From Treponema sp. UBA6988 (GTDB lineage Bacteria > Spirochaetota > Spirochaetia > Treponematales > Treponemataceae), in the NCBI GenBank assembly GCA_002448445.1, contig DJYC01000101.1:1-23238 (forward strand): a DNA stretch of 23,238 nucleotides. Direction: 5' to 3'. A model generated the notes under the pieces. The model made no database searches. It saw only the letters and a program-made list of their open reading frames with translations, and had not been told where the DNA came from. The translations under genes and the position numbers were made by a program. Shown here piece by piece: positions 14,468 through 23,211 of this stretch. The first letter of the stretch is position 1. Each line of letters begins with the position of its first letter.

Positions 14468-15601
14468 ATGAAATTTATTCACACGGCAGATTTGCACCTG
14501 GGGAAAACCGTTAACGGCTTTTCTATGCTGGAGGATCAGAGGCACATACTCTCTGCTATTGTTGATGCCGTCGGGCGGGAGAAGCCTGACGCCCTTGTAA
14601 TCGCGGGAGACATATATGACAAGGCGGTTCCGCCAGAAGATGCGGTCCAGCTTTTTGAAGACTTCCTTGAGGACGTAAGCAGAAAGGGGGTCAGAGTCCT
14701 TGCCGTGAGCGGAAACCATGATTCAGCCGTAAGGTTTTCGTTCGGGTCCGAACTGATGAAAAAAAGCGGAATACATTTTGCCCATCCCTTCTGCCCGGAT
14801 ACTGAGCCGGTAGCACTTTCCGATGAATACGGGGATGTGTTCTTTTACATGCTGCCATTTGTAAGGCCCTCGTCGGTAAGGAGGTTCTTCCCCGAAGAGG
14901 AAATAGGCACGTATGAAAAGGCCGTTGGATGCTGTGTCAGGAGCATGGGCATGGACCCTGCCAAGAGGAATGTTCTTGTTGCCCACCAGTTTGTTACCGG
15001 GGCGCAGAGGTCTGATTCCGAGGAGGTGAGCGTTGGCGGACTGGACAACGTTTCCGCAGAAATTTTTGACGGCTTTGACTACGTAGCGCTCGGGCACATA
15101 CACGGTCCCCAGAAGATAGGGCGGGAAAGCCTTCGCTACAGCGGCACTCCGCTGAAATACTCCTTCTCCGAATGCAGCCACAAAAAGTCACTTACGCTGG
15201 TTACCATGGCACGGAAAGGAAGCGTTACTGTTGATGAAATTCCTCTCGTACCCCTGCATGACATGAGGATGCTCAGGGGAACTTTTTCGGAGGTCTGCGG
15301 TATGGCGGAAAAAAAAGCCTTTGATGCCAATGACTATGTCGGAGTCACGCTGACGGATGAGGAGGAAGTACCAAGCGGGAGCGAAAAGCTCAGGAACCTG
15401 TTTCCCAACCTGATGAGCGTTGAGTATGACAATACAAGGACCAGGCTAAGCGCGCATATAGAAAATTTGGATGAAGTAAAGGGAATGTCACCGCTCGATC
15501 TTTTTGACAAGCTTTATGAACAACAGAATGCAAGGCACATCAGCGACATGCAGAAAAAATATCTTGCCGAGATGATAGACCGGCTCAGGGGGGGCGAATG
15601 A
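14468..15601 (+). CDS. sbcD: SbcD, nuclease subunit of the SbcCD complex
   Basis: A 377-residue calcineurin-like phosphoesterase of the Mre11/SbcD type. All metal-binding motifs are present: D8-L-H10 (ADLHLGK), GDIYD with D48, GNHD (82-85), H173 (VAHQF) and GHIH (209-212). With SbcC it forms a cytoplasmic ATP-dependent nuclease that cuts hairpins and opens blocked double-strand ends. The gene overlaps sbcC by four bases (ATGA), so the two are translationally coupled. The ATG at 14468 has no close ribosome binding site; AGGAG is about 24 bases upstream. The N-terminus nevertheless matches the family at exactly this Met. Length is normal. Confidence 0.95.
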   Translation: MKFIHTADLHLGKTVNGFSMLEDQRHILSAIVDAVGREKPDALVIAGDIYDKAVPPEDAVQLFEDFLEDVSRKGVRVLAVSGNHDSAVRFSFGSELMKKSGIHFAHPFCPDTEPVALSDEYGDVFFYMLPFVRPSSVRRFFPEEEIGTYEKAVGCCVRSMGMDPAKRNVLVAHQFVTGAQRSDSEEVSVGGLDNVSAEIFDGFDYVALGHIHGPQKIGRESLRYSGTPLKYSFSECSHKKSLTLVTMARKGSVTVDEIPLVPLHDMRMLRGTFSEVCGMAEKKAFDANDYVGVTLTDEEEVPSGSEKLRNLFPNLMSVEYDNTRTRLSAHIENLDEVKGMSPLDLFDKLYEQQNARHISDMQKKYLAEMIDRLRGGE

Positions 15602-18348
15602 GGCCGCTGAAAGTTACAGTCTGTGGATTCGGGCCATACTGCAAGAAAGAGTGCATTGATTTTTCTAAACTCGGGAAGCAGGGGATTTTTCTTATTACGG
15701 GGGACACCGGGGCAGGAAAAACATCCGTGTTCGATGCGATAGTATTTGCGCTTTACGGGGAGGCGAGCGGGAATTACCGTACCGAGCAGATGCTGAGGTC
15801 TGTTTATGCAGACCTTGATACCCCGACATTTGTTGAGCTTGAATTTGAATACAAGGGGAATGTCTACAAGGTCAGGCGGAATCCCCGGTATGAGCGCAGG
15901 GCAAGGAGGGGAGGGGGAACGACATTCCAGAATGCCGATGCGGAACTCACAAGGCCAGACGGAAGTGTTGTCTCAGGCAGCACTAGCGTTACGGCGGAAA
16001 TAACCGCACTGCTGAAAATTGACCGGAGTCAGTTCATGCAGATAGCAATGATTGCACAGGGGGATTTTCAGAAGCTCATATTTTCGGATACGGCAGACAG
16101 GCAGAAAATATTACGCAGCCTTTTTGATACTTCGCTTTATGACAGGATACAGGCAGAGCTTTCCAGAGACATTTCCGGGGTGAATGATTCTCTAAAAAAA
16201 TACCAGGCCTCAATAGAGCAATACCTGTCTGGAATCGTAGGAGGCGGAGAAGCCGTCGAGTCGGCCAGGCAGAAAAATGGCCTTGTCGGAGACGGGGACA
16301 TAGAGCTGATTGAATCGATGAATGTCTCCGATACCGAAAAACTTGCCAAGCTCAAGGAGGAAAATTCCTCCCTTCAGGATGAGCTGGGTGTCCAAAATGC
16401 AAGAGTAGAAAAGGCGGCTGTATACAAAAAGGCAAAGGAAGATCTTGCTGAGGCAAGGAAATTGGCCAAAAAAATGGCGGCAGCGCTGGAGAATGCCGGA
16501 ATGGAGCTTAAGGCGGCAGAGGGAAGGGAAGCAGAGAAAGAAGGGCTGGAAGCGGAGAGGCTTTCCCTTGAAGAAAAGATGGATGACTATGACCGCCTGT
16601 ATGAAATGGAGGTGGTGGTTTCAGGGCTTGAGGCCTCTGTTGAGGAACTGGATGAAGCGCGGGGAAACCTTGAGAAGGAGATTAATTTTCTTGCGGAAAA
16701 AAATGAAGTCAGCAGGGCAAAACTAAGGGAACTTCAGGACTGTGAAAAAAACAGGATTGAGCTTGAGTCAAAGGCAGAGGCCCTTAAAAACAGGGGCGTA
16801 GTCCTTGCATCCATAAAAAAATCTATCCAGGAAAAGGAAACCTGCGAGGAGAAGCTTTGTCTTGTGCAGCGGGAATATGTCGAGGCGGCTGACAAAGCCC
16901 GCGACCTTGAGAGAGAATACAGCCTCAAGCACAGGATGCTCCTTGACGGTCAGGCAGGGCTTCTGGCATCCTCTCTTGAAGAAAACAAGCCGTGCCCTGT
17001 ATGCGGCTCCTTGCTTCACCCATCCCCTGCAAAAAAAATGGATAGCGTACCTTCCAAAGAACAGCTTGAAGACTTGCAAATGCAGAAGGAAAAATATTCT
17101 GCGGAGGCTAACGAAAGGAGCCTTGAGTGCGCGGGCATAAAAAGCAAGCTTGAGGAAAAGGTTGCCTTCATAAGGCAGGGGCTTGATGAAAGCAGGTGCG
17201 GGATTCCCCTTGACGGGGATACTGCAGAAAAACTTGAACGCGTTCTTGGCGAGATGCGGGAAGAATACCGGGAATGCGAAAGCAAGATAAGGGAAGAGAA
17301 GGGCAGGGCGGCAATGAAGAGAGAGCTTGAAATTTCCCTTCCCGAAGAAGAGGCAATGCTGGAGAATCTGAGGGCAGATATTTCTGAAAAAAAGAACATT
17401 CTTACGGAAAAAAAGGCTGTTTGCGGGCAGAAAAAAATCCGCATAAAAGAGATGCAGGCTACCCTTGAATACAAAAGCAAGGATGTGGCGGGGGAACGGC
17501 TTTCTTTTCTTTCCTGTGAAATAGGAAGAATCAAAAAAGAAATTGAAGATAGCAGAATCCGTTATAACGACTGCAGCCAAAGAAAATCTGAGGCGGACGG
17601 AGCTGTTCTGAATCTTGAACGGCAGCTTGAATCCCAAGCAAAATATTCGCTTGAAGAAGAGCAGGAAAAGCTAGGGAGAAAGATGGAGGAAAAAAAGCGG
17701 ACTGAAGAAGCTATAGAAGCCCTTAATCATAAGCTACGGGCAAATGCTGCGGCTCTTGACGGAATAAGAAAGAATCTTGAGCAGTACAGGAAAAAGGAAG
17801 AGGAATTCGTCTGGAAGAATTCCCTGTATGAAACAGCATGCGGAAGGATAAGCGGGAAAAGTAAGGTTAAGCTTGAAACATTTGTTCAGGCCTCCTATTT
17901 TGAAAGAATCATCCACTTTGCTTCTCTTCGCTTCATGAAGATGAGCGGCGGGCAATATGAATTTCTCCGCAAGGCGGAAAATCTTTCCGACTCAAAAGGA
18001 TTGGAGCTTGAAGTGCGCGACCACTGGGGCGGATCCTGCAGGGATGCAAAGACACTTTCCGGCGGGGAACAGTTCCTTGCGTCGCTGTCGCTGGCTCTGG
18101 GGCTTTCCGATGCGATACAGACATGGGCGGGCGGTATACACCTTGACTCCATGTTCATAGACGAGGGATTCGGCTCGTTAAGTTCGGACGTACTTAAGAT
18201 GGCTGTGGACACTCTTACATCCGTTTCTTCGGGCAACAAGCTTGTCGGTATCATTTCTCACGTTGAGGAGCTAAGGCAAAGAATAGACAGGCAGATTGTT
18301 GTTACAAAGGCAAAGTCCGGCGGAAGCAGCGTGAGCATTAGCGTATAG
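15598..18348 (+). CDS. sbcC: SbcC, Rad50-like ATPase subunit
   Basis: 916 residues. The Walker A motif GDTGAGKT (35-42) lies in the N-terminal ATPase half. It is followed by a long Lys/Glu-rich coiled coil of two arms, with the zinc hook CPVC (466-469) between them. The C-terminal half carries the ABC signature LSGGEQ (820-825) and Walker B FIDE (853-856). The protein dimerises through the hook and clamps DNA for SbcD. It is slightly shorter than the E. coli protein, as expected from shorter coiled coils. It starts inside the sbcD stop codon. No terminator is obvious after it, and the next gene has its own promoter. Confidence 0.95.
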   Translation: MRPLKVTVCGFGPYCKKECIDFSKLGKQGIFLITGDTGAGKTSVFDAIVFALYGEASGNYRTEQMLRSVYADLDTPTFVELEFEYKGNVYKVRRNPRYERRARRGGGTTFQNADAELTRPDGSVVSGSTSVTAEITALLKIDRSQFMQIAMIAQGDFQKLIFSDTADRQKILRSLFDTSLYDRIQAELSRDISGVNDSLKKYQASIEQYLSGIVGGGEAVESARQKNGLVGDGDIELIESMNVSDTEKLAKLKEENSSLQDELGVQNARVEKAAVYKKAKEDLAEARKLAKKMAAALENAGMELKAAEGREAEKEGLEAERLSLEEKMDDYDRLYEMEVVVSGLEASVEELDEARGNLEKEINFLAEKNEVSRAKLRELQDCEKNRIELESKAEALKNRGVVLASIKKSIQEKETCEEKLCLVQREYVEAADKARDLEREYSLKHRMLLDGQAGLLASSLEENKPCPVCGSLLHPSPAKKMDSVPSKEQLEDLQMQKEKYSAEANERSLECAGIKSKLEEKVAFIRQGLDESRCGIPLDGDTAEKLERVLGEMREEYRECESKIREEKGRAAMKRELEISLPEEEAMLENLRADISEKKNILTEKKAVCGQKKIRIKEMQATLEYKSKDVAGERLSFLSCEIGRIKKEIEDSRIRYNDCSQRKSEADGAVLNLERQLESQAKYSLEEEQEKLGRKMEEKKRTEEAIEALNHKLRANAAALDGIRKNLEQYRKKEEEFVWKNSLYETACGRISGKSKVKLETFVQASYFERIIHFASLRFMKMSGGQYEFLRKAENLSDSKGLELEVRDHWGGSCRDAKTLSGGEQFLASLSLALGLSDAIQTWAGGIHLDSMFIDEGFGSLSSDVLKMAVDTLTSVSSGNKLVGIISHVEELRQRIDRQIVVTKAKSGGSSVSISV

Positions 18349-18444
18349 GGTGAGGACTTATGCCGCTGTGTAGGAGAGGCAGGATGGCCGTCCTAAAGAG
18401 CAAAAGCAACTTAAAATGCATTTTGCATCCCAACCTTGCATGGC

Positions 18445-18473
18445 TTGAACCTCTGTAAATTGTCATATATAAT
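18445..18473 (+). promoter_or_regulatory. Promoter of the SUMF1-domain gene
   Basis: TTGAAC (18445-18450) and a perfect TATAAT (18468-18473) are exactly 17 bp apart. Transcription would begin near 18480, giving a leader of about 9 bases, GGGA being the only possible ribosome binding site. A 12-bp palindrome AAAATGCATTTT (18413-18424) lies just upstream. Confidence 0.7.
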
Positions 18474-18488
18474 AAAAGCGGGATAAAT

Positions 18489-20264
18489 ATGGTTAAAGCA
18501 AAAAAAATTTTTATGCCGCTTTTTGCGTTTCTTGCACTGGGCAGTCAAAAAACATTCTGCCAGGAAAATTTTCCGCATAGGATGGCTGTGGAATATGACA
18601 AGATGCAGGAAGGTCTTGAAAGCGGGAATTTTTCATCAGACTGGTATTATGAGTATTCTCTTATTCAAAATGCATTTACAAGCGGAGCTCCGGGAACAAG
18701 TGAAAAGAATGACTCTACCCAGATTCGTGAAGCATGGGTTTCCGCACTCAAAGACTTTGAACTGTATTGGAGCAAAAATTGCCCGATGGAAAATTATGCC
18801 AGGTATTCCGGAAAAGGGCCGCTTGTCCGGGTGGGGCAGGAGCGTCCCGGCGGAAATGTTGACTATGCAATGTCAGTTGACTGGAGGCCAGGGAGAAAAT
18901 TCCTTTACATGAAAGAAGCGATGGAGGCAGGGTTAAAAAAATCCTACAGCCCTGCCTGGAGGAATGTTCCTGAAAGGTGGCCTTCGAGTTCCATATATTC
19001 ATCGGAAGAAAATTTTTCTGCGGCAAATTCATCGGGAGTTCTTCTTGCCCGTTTTAAAAACGGAGACAGCGTTGCTTCCTATTGCTGCGAATCAGGAAAA
19101 ACCCTGTATGAGGTTTCCTATGACATCGTTGACCTAAGAGGCAGCGTCCTTTTTAGCGGAGGACTGCAGAGGATAGGAAAGGGCAGCAACTATTCATTCC
19201 GCGATGTTCCAGAGAATGTGGCTGAATTGATTCATCAGGGAAAGGCTTTGGTTTCTGTTTCATCGCTCTATCTCCATTTTGGGGAATGCCAATCCCTCTT
19301 GCAGGATTCATGCGTCAGGGGCATGGCTTCCGTATCTATTGCGCCACCGCGTTCACTTACATCGGGAATGCCAAAAGATGCCCTTATGGAATCGCGCAGC
19401 AAATTTTTTTCTGGCAACAGGAAGCTTGTTTCTGCCATCAACAATTCGGATTCATATACAATCGAAAGGGAATTTGAAAAATATTTTGTCCACATAAGGG
19501 GCGGCCTTTTTACTATGGGGTCAAACAAATTTGACGTCAACGAATTTCCCGCACACCAGGTCAAGGTTGATTCGTTTGAGATTATGTCCATAGAAGTTCC
19601 CCAGTGGCTTTACGAGGCTGTCACCAGAGAAAACCCAAGCATGCAAAGGGGAAGCGGCTATCCTGCGGAAAGGATAAGCTGGTACAGGGCAGCAAGATTC
19701 TGCAATATGCTTAGCGAACTGGCGGGACTTGAACCATGTTATTCCGGCTTGAATGCAGACTCGCTAGGAGGAACTGGAAATGTAACAGTTAACATGAGCG
19801 CTAACGGTTACCGGCTTCCGACCGAGGCTGAATGGGAATATGCCGCAAGGGCAGGGGAGGAGTTCTCCCTGTATTCCGGGGGTAGCAGCATAGATAAGGT
19901 TGCCGTTGCAAGTGTCCGGGAAAAGAGAATCTCGCCGCAAAAGACAGCATCGCTTGAGCCAAACGCCTGGGGCATTTATGACATGAGCGGAAACGTGTGG
20001 GAGTGGTGCTCCGACATTTACGGTGAATTCAAGGCGGGTTTTGCCGATAATCCAAAGGGAAGCAGCTTTGGCTCAGGCTATGTCCTGAAGGGCGGCTGCT
20101 GGGCAAACTCTGCATCAAGAAAAACCGGCAATGTTGACGAATGCCGCATTACCTACAGGCGGTCGGAAAACGGAAGCGATACGGCTTTTTCTATTTACAG
20201 CAGGAACCCGGAAGATCTGGGGAACGACAGCATTGGGTTTAGGGTGTGCCGCTCATTGCGATAG
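18489..20264 (+). CDS. Secreted SUMF1 (FGE-sulfatase fold) domain protein
   Basis: 591 residues. Residues 1-24 look like a signal peptide (Lys-rich, hydrophobic, then a break near QENF). Residues about 25-335 form a region I do not recognise. From about 335 the SUMF1 fold begins with IRGGLFTMGS, followed by FEIMSIEVPQWLYEAV, GYRLPTEAEWEYAARAG, WGIYDMSGNVWEWCSD, LKGGCW and GFRVCRS at the end. The fold is that of formylglycine-generating enzyme, but the paired catalytic cysteines (about five residues apart after RGGSW) are not seen. Sulfatase activation is therefore doubtful, and a structural or binding role is as likely. It has its own promoter and is probably exported to the periplasm or surface. 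Confidence 0.8.
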   Translation: MVKAKKIFMPLFAFLALGSQKTFCQENFPHRMAVEYDKMQEGLESGNFSSDWYYEYSLIQNAFTSGAPGTSEKNDSTQIREAWVSALKDFELYWSKNCPMENYARYSGKGPLVRVGQERPGGNVDYAMSVDWRPGRKFLYMKEAMEAGLKKSYSPAWRNVPERWPSSSIYSSEENFSAANSSGVLLARFKNGDSVASYCCESGKTLYEVSYDIVDLRGSVLFSGGLQRIGKGSNYSFRDVPENVAELIHQGKALVSVSSLYLHFGECQSLLQDSCVRGMASVSIAPPRSLTSGMPKDALMESRSKFFSGNRKLVSAINNSDSYTIEREFEKYFVHIRGGLFTMGSNKFDVNEFPAHQVKVDSFEIMSIEVPQWLYEAVTRENPSMQRGSGYPAERISWYRAARFCNMLSELAGLEPCYSGLNADSLGGTGNVTVNMSANGYRLPTEAEWEYAARAGEEFSLYSGGSSIDKVAVASVREKRISPQKTASLEPNAWGIYDMSGNVWEWCSDIYGEFKAGFADNPKGSSFGSGYVLKGGCWANSASRKTGNVDECRITYRRSENGSDTAFSIYSRNPEDLGNDSIGFRVCRSLR

Positions 20265-20329
20265 CTCACAGTGTGCAAGCCTGTACCACTCGCCTGGCAT
20301 AGGGCAGACAATTTTGACAGGAGATAAAA

Positions 20330-21943
20330 ATGGATTTAAAAAGAAAGTTGCCGGTTGGCATACAGGACTTTGAAAAGCTAAGGGAAGAGGGCTACCTTTA
20401 TGTGGACAAGACGGACATTATCTATAACTTGGTTCACAGCGGGAGCTCGTATTTTTTTGCAAGGCCACGCTGCTTTGGAAAGACTCTTTTGCTTTCTGTA
20501 ATAGAAGCTTATTTTAAGGGCCGAAAGGATTTGTTTGAGGGACTCAAGATAGAAAAGCTTGAAGAGGAGTGGCAGGAGTATACTGTCCTCAAGATAGATT
20601 TTTCAACAGACGTATATTCCACAGAAGGTACGCTTGAAGTCACAATCAATACATTCCTGGCGGAGCAAGAGCAGCGCTACGGAAAGCACGAAGAGAGGAC
20701 AACGTATGCAAAACGCTTTGAATACATCATACAGCGAGCCTACGAAACAAGCGGGAAACCCGTCGTCGTACTTATTGATGATTACGACAAGCCAATACTG
20801 GACGCAATGTTCAGCCCGGAGGAAAGCCACAACCGCGAGGTCCTAAGGAATTTTTACAGTGCACTCAACGGCAACGACTACTATTTAAAATTTGTTTTTG
20901 TAACAGGCATCTCAAAATTTGCAAGCGTGAACGTATTCAACGGCTCAAACAAACAGAAGGATATTTCCCTGTATGCCGGCTTTAATTCCCTGTGCGCTTT
21001 TACCCAGGAAGAACTTGCATCAAACTTCGGAGAGGAGCTTAGCGAGCTTGCAAAGGCAAATAATCTGCCTTATGAAACTTTCATTAGGCTTTTTGCAAAA
21101 AAATATTCAGGATATTGTTTCTGCAAAAACGGAGAAAAACTCTATAACCCGTTCAGTGTCCTTAATGCGCTTTCTTCTCAGGACATGCTTTCATTCTGGT
21201 TCCAGACCGGAGTTCCTTCCATGCTAATAAAAATCCTTCAGAATTCAAAATTTGATTTCTTTGGAATTCTTGAGGGCATTTGTGTTGATGCGGATACAAT
21301 AATGGATTACAAGTGGACCGAAGACGATCTTGTTTCCGTTATTTTCCAAAGCGGGTATCTGACGATAAGGGCCTATGACAAAGACAACAACTTGTTTGAG
21401 CTAGGCCTTCCGAACGGAGAGGTGAGAGACGGATTCCTCAAAAACCTTCTGCCCTATTATACAAGCGTAGGAACAACCAGCAAGTACGGTGCAGAAATTG
21501 CCCTGATTAGAGCCTGCCTGACAAACGGGGATGTATCCGGCTTTGTTGCACGCTACAGGGAGTCTGTCAAGAACGTTCAGCTCATACAGAGAAAAAAGGA
21601 GGATGCAGAAACTGTTTATCTGATTGCATTCCATTCCCTGCTAATGCTTACTGGATTTGTGTTTTACAGCGGCTCATCCCTTGCCGGAAACCATAACGAC
21701 ATCGTGGTGGAAGCCGGAAAACATGCCTATATTTTTGAGATAAAGATGGACAAGGGCATTGCTCTGGAAGATGTGGAAGCCGATGCATTTGCAAGAATCG
21801 AGGAGAAAAAATTTGCGGCAAAATATGCGGGCACTGATACTTCCGTTCACAAAGTCGCCATCGTCTTCAGTTCTTCAAAAAGTGAGCTAATCGGATGGAA
21901 GGAAAACAACGGGGCCGCCGCCAATGCAAAAGAGGGCGTTTGA
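20330..21943 (+). CDS. AAA-ATPase-like / PD-(D/E)XK nuclease-fold protein
   Basis: 537 residues with the AAA-ATPase_like (PF09820) plus DUF1703 (PF08011) architecture that is abundant in gut anaerobes and spirochaetes. The N-terminus LPVGIQDFEKLREEGYLYVD is the family hallmark. The Walker A region is RPRCFGKT (45-52), where RPRRFGKS is usual. Walker B reads LIDDYDKPIL with D150-D151, where most members have IDEYDKP. The C-terminal nuclease-like fold keeps HND (D457) and E470-I-K472. The function of the family is unknown; suggested roles include mobile-element or defence functions. GGAGA lies 8 bases before the ATG. It follows the SUMF1 gene by 65 bp without a clear promoter, so the two may be co-transcribed. 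Confidence 0.88.
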   Translation: MDLKRKLPVGIQDFEKLREEGYLYVDKTDIIYNLVHSGSSYFFARPRCFGKTLLLSVIEAYFKGRKDLFEGLKIEKLEEEWQEYTVLKIDFSTDVYSTEGTLEVTINTFLAEQEQRYGKHEERTTYAKRFEYIIQRAYETSGKPVVVLIDDYDKPILDAMFSPEESHNREVLRNFYSALNGNDYYLKFVFVTGISKFASVNVFNGSNKQKDISLYAGFNSLCAFTQEELASNFGEELSELAKANNLPYETFIRLFAKKYSGYCFCKNGEKLYNPFSVLNALSSQDMLSFWFQTGVPSMLIKILQNSKFDFFGILEGICVDADTIMDYKWTEDDLVSVIFQSGYLTIRAYDKDNNLFELGLPNGEVRDGFLKNLLPYYTSVGTTSKYGAEIALIRACLTNGDVSGFVARYRESVKNVQLIQRKKEDAETVYLIAFHSLLMLTGFVFYSGSSLAGNHNDIVVEAGKHAYIFEIKMDKGIALEDVEADAFARIEEKKFAAKYAGTDTSVHKVAIVFSSSKSELIGWKENNGAAANAKEGV

Positions 21944-21948
21944 TTCGC

Positions 21949-21972
21949 ACGGTAGGCATTCTTTGCTACCGT
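21949..21972 (+). terminator. Hairpin just after the AAA gene
   Basis: ACGGTAG (21949-21955) pairs with CTACCGT (21966-21972) across ten bases. No T-run follows, so it may protect the 3' end of the mRNA rather than terminate alone. Confidence 0.35.
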
Positions 21973-21994
21973 AGGGTAAATGCATACAGAAAAT

Positions 21995-22033
21995 AAAAAG
22001 GCTGCCGGGAAAATCCTTTGGCAGCCTTTTTTA
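21995..22033. terminator. Bidirectional terminator, AAA gene and tRNA-Lys
   Basis: AAAAAGGCTGCC (21995-22006) and GGCAGCCTTTTT (22020-22031) form a perfect 12-bp stem with a 13-base loop and T-runs in both directions. It ends the + strand AAA gene and the - strand tRNA transcript, which finishes at 22034. Confidence 0.9.
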
Positions 22034-22106
22034 TGAGCTATTGCAGATTCGAACTGCAGACCCACGCCTTAAAAGGGCGTTGCTCTACCGACTGAGCTAA
22101 TAGCCC
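22034..22106 (-). tRNA. tRNA-Lys (anticodon UUU)
   Basis: A 73-base cloverleaf on the - strand. The acceptor stem GGGCTAT/ATAGCTC has one G-U pair and discriminator A. The D-arm is AGCTCAGTCGGTAGAGC. The anticodon stem ACGCC/GGCGT encloses loop CTTTTAA (anticodon TTT). The variable loop has five bases. The T-arm is TGCAG-TTCGAAT-CTGCA. The 3' CCA is not encoded. Confidence 0.95.
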
Positions 22107-22130
22107 ATCCTTCATTAAAGAAGTAAAATA

Positions 22131-22159
22131 ATACTACCAAAAAAATAACCTTTTGTCAA
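22131..22159 (-). promoter_or_regulatory. tRNA-Lys promoter
   Basis: On the - strand a perfect TTGACA (22159-22154) and TAGTAT (22136-22131) are 17 bp apart, placing the start about 18 bases before the tRNA. Confidence 0.7.
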
Positions 22160-22239
22160 TAGCCTTTTAAATTTTCTATTGCGGCGCTTAAATTTGTATC
22201 CGAAGGTTTTTCATGCTGCCTTCCATGCATTTTGTGTGG

Positions 22240-22316
22240 CGCTTTCGGGGTTCCGGCCATCCGGCCTCCATTGCTGGCGCAACGAGTTGCAAGCAACTCG
22301 CCCCTCCAGTGCCTGC
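22240..22316 (-). repeat. GC-rich dispersed intergenic repeat, copy 3 (diverged)
   Basis: Read on the - strand it contains AGCAATGGAGG and CCGGAACCCCGAAAGC, matching the second half of the copy at 11335-11434. Its other half carries a perfect hairpin: CGAGTTGC (22283-22290) and GCAACTCG (22293-22300). It lies in the leader of the OmpA gene, and the open frame reading through it is not thought to be translated. Confidence 0.5.
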
Positions 22317-22386
22317 CGCGCTTTTTCCTGCTTACAAGATTTTTCATTACATGCAAATTTTTTCTAAAACTGCCGATAATCATTCT

Positions 22387-23211
22387 ATGAACTTTTGGAA
22401 GAGATTCGCTTTTATCTTTATATGCGCTGCAGTCTCCCTGCAAACTCTTGCCGCAAAAGAACTGTCGGCAGACTTGGGACTCAATACGCAGGATGCATTT
22501 TCCCCTGATGGAGACGGGGCAGACGATGAGTTGGTCATAACCATAATTTATAAGGGCGGCTCGCAAAAAGTTTCTTCATGGCAGCTGGCTATCATTGACC
22601 AGAGGGGCTTTGTCATAAAAACATTTTCCGGCAAAAACCAAAGGCTACCAAAAAAAATTATCTGGTCTGGGTCTACAGACACTGGCTCAGAGATTTATTC
22701 CGTCAACGATTACGCCATGATACTAAAAATAGTTCCGTCTGCACAAGATGAAAAAACTAGCGGGCAAAATCAGGTTATAGCCTCCGCAAATTTCACAAGC
22801 GGCATCCTTATGGAAACTGTTCAACATAACAAAAGGTGGAGGTTTGCCGTCAACTCGCTGCAATTTTCATCGGGTCGCCCTGAGCTAAAATCAGGAACAG
22901 AGGAACAAATTTTGTTTAACACCTACATACTGGATGTAATAGCCGCAAAGCTTGCCGAATTTCCTGATTCTGTCATAACCATAACGGCATTTGAAAATAA
23001 CTTGGAGGATACGACAGAATCAAACATAAACGAAACTTTGCCGCTTACCCAGGGACGCGCAGAAACAGTAATGGAGGAATTGGTGCAAAGGGGAATTCCC
23101 CGCTCAAGGATTAATGCAGCCGGCAGGGGAGGGGCAAACAAACTTTCCTTGCCGACAGATGAAAACAACAGCTGGAAAAATTGCCGCATAGAATTTGACA
23201 TTGAAAAATAA
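22387..23211 (+). CDS. OmpA-family envelope protein
   Basis: 274 residues from ATG 22387. This start gives a clean signal peptide (NFWKRFAFIFICAAVSLQTLA, cleavage near AAKE). An in-frame start at 22213 would add 58 residues encoded by a dispersed repeat, and was rejected. Residues about 30-130 hold FSPDGDGADDELVITI, a gliding-motility/FlgD-like beta domain seen in spirochaete OmpA proteins (DxFSPDGDGxND). The C-terminal half is the OmpA peptidoglycan-binding domain: VNSLQFSSG, LTQGRAETVMEELVQRGI, INAAGRGG and NCRIEF. The binding Arg of the usual NRRVE motif is retained, although the residue before it is Cys. It likely ties the outer membrane or a surface complex to the cell wall. Confidence 0.85.
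   Translation: MNFWKRFAFIFICAAVSLQTLAAKELSADLGLNTQDAFSPDGDGADDELVITIIYKGGSQKVSSWQLAIIDQRGFVIKTFSGKNQRLPKKIIWSGSTDTGSEIYSVNDYAMILKIVPSAQDEKTSGQNQVIASANFTSGILMETVQHNKRWRFAVNSLQFSSGRPELKSGTEEQILFNTYILDVIAAKLAEFPDSVITITAFENNLEDTTESNINETLPLTQGRAETVMEELVQRGIPRSRINAAGRGGANKLSLPTDENNSWKNCRIEFDIEK

Noticed and set aside
19782..19791. GTAACAGTTA in the SUMF1 gene as another iteron copy
   Set aside because: Only nine bases match, with no extended flank similarity, so chance within coding DNA is adequate.
22213..22386. N-terminal extension of the OmpA protein from an upstream in-frame ATG
   Set aside because: It is encoded by a GC-rich dispersed repeat and would bury the signal peptide 58 residues inside the protein; ATG 22387 gives a normal secreted form.
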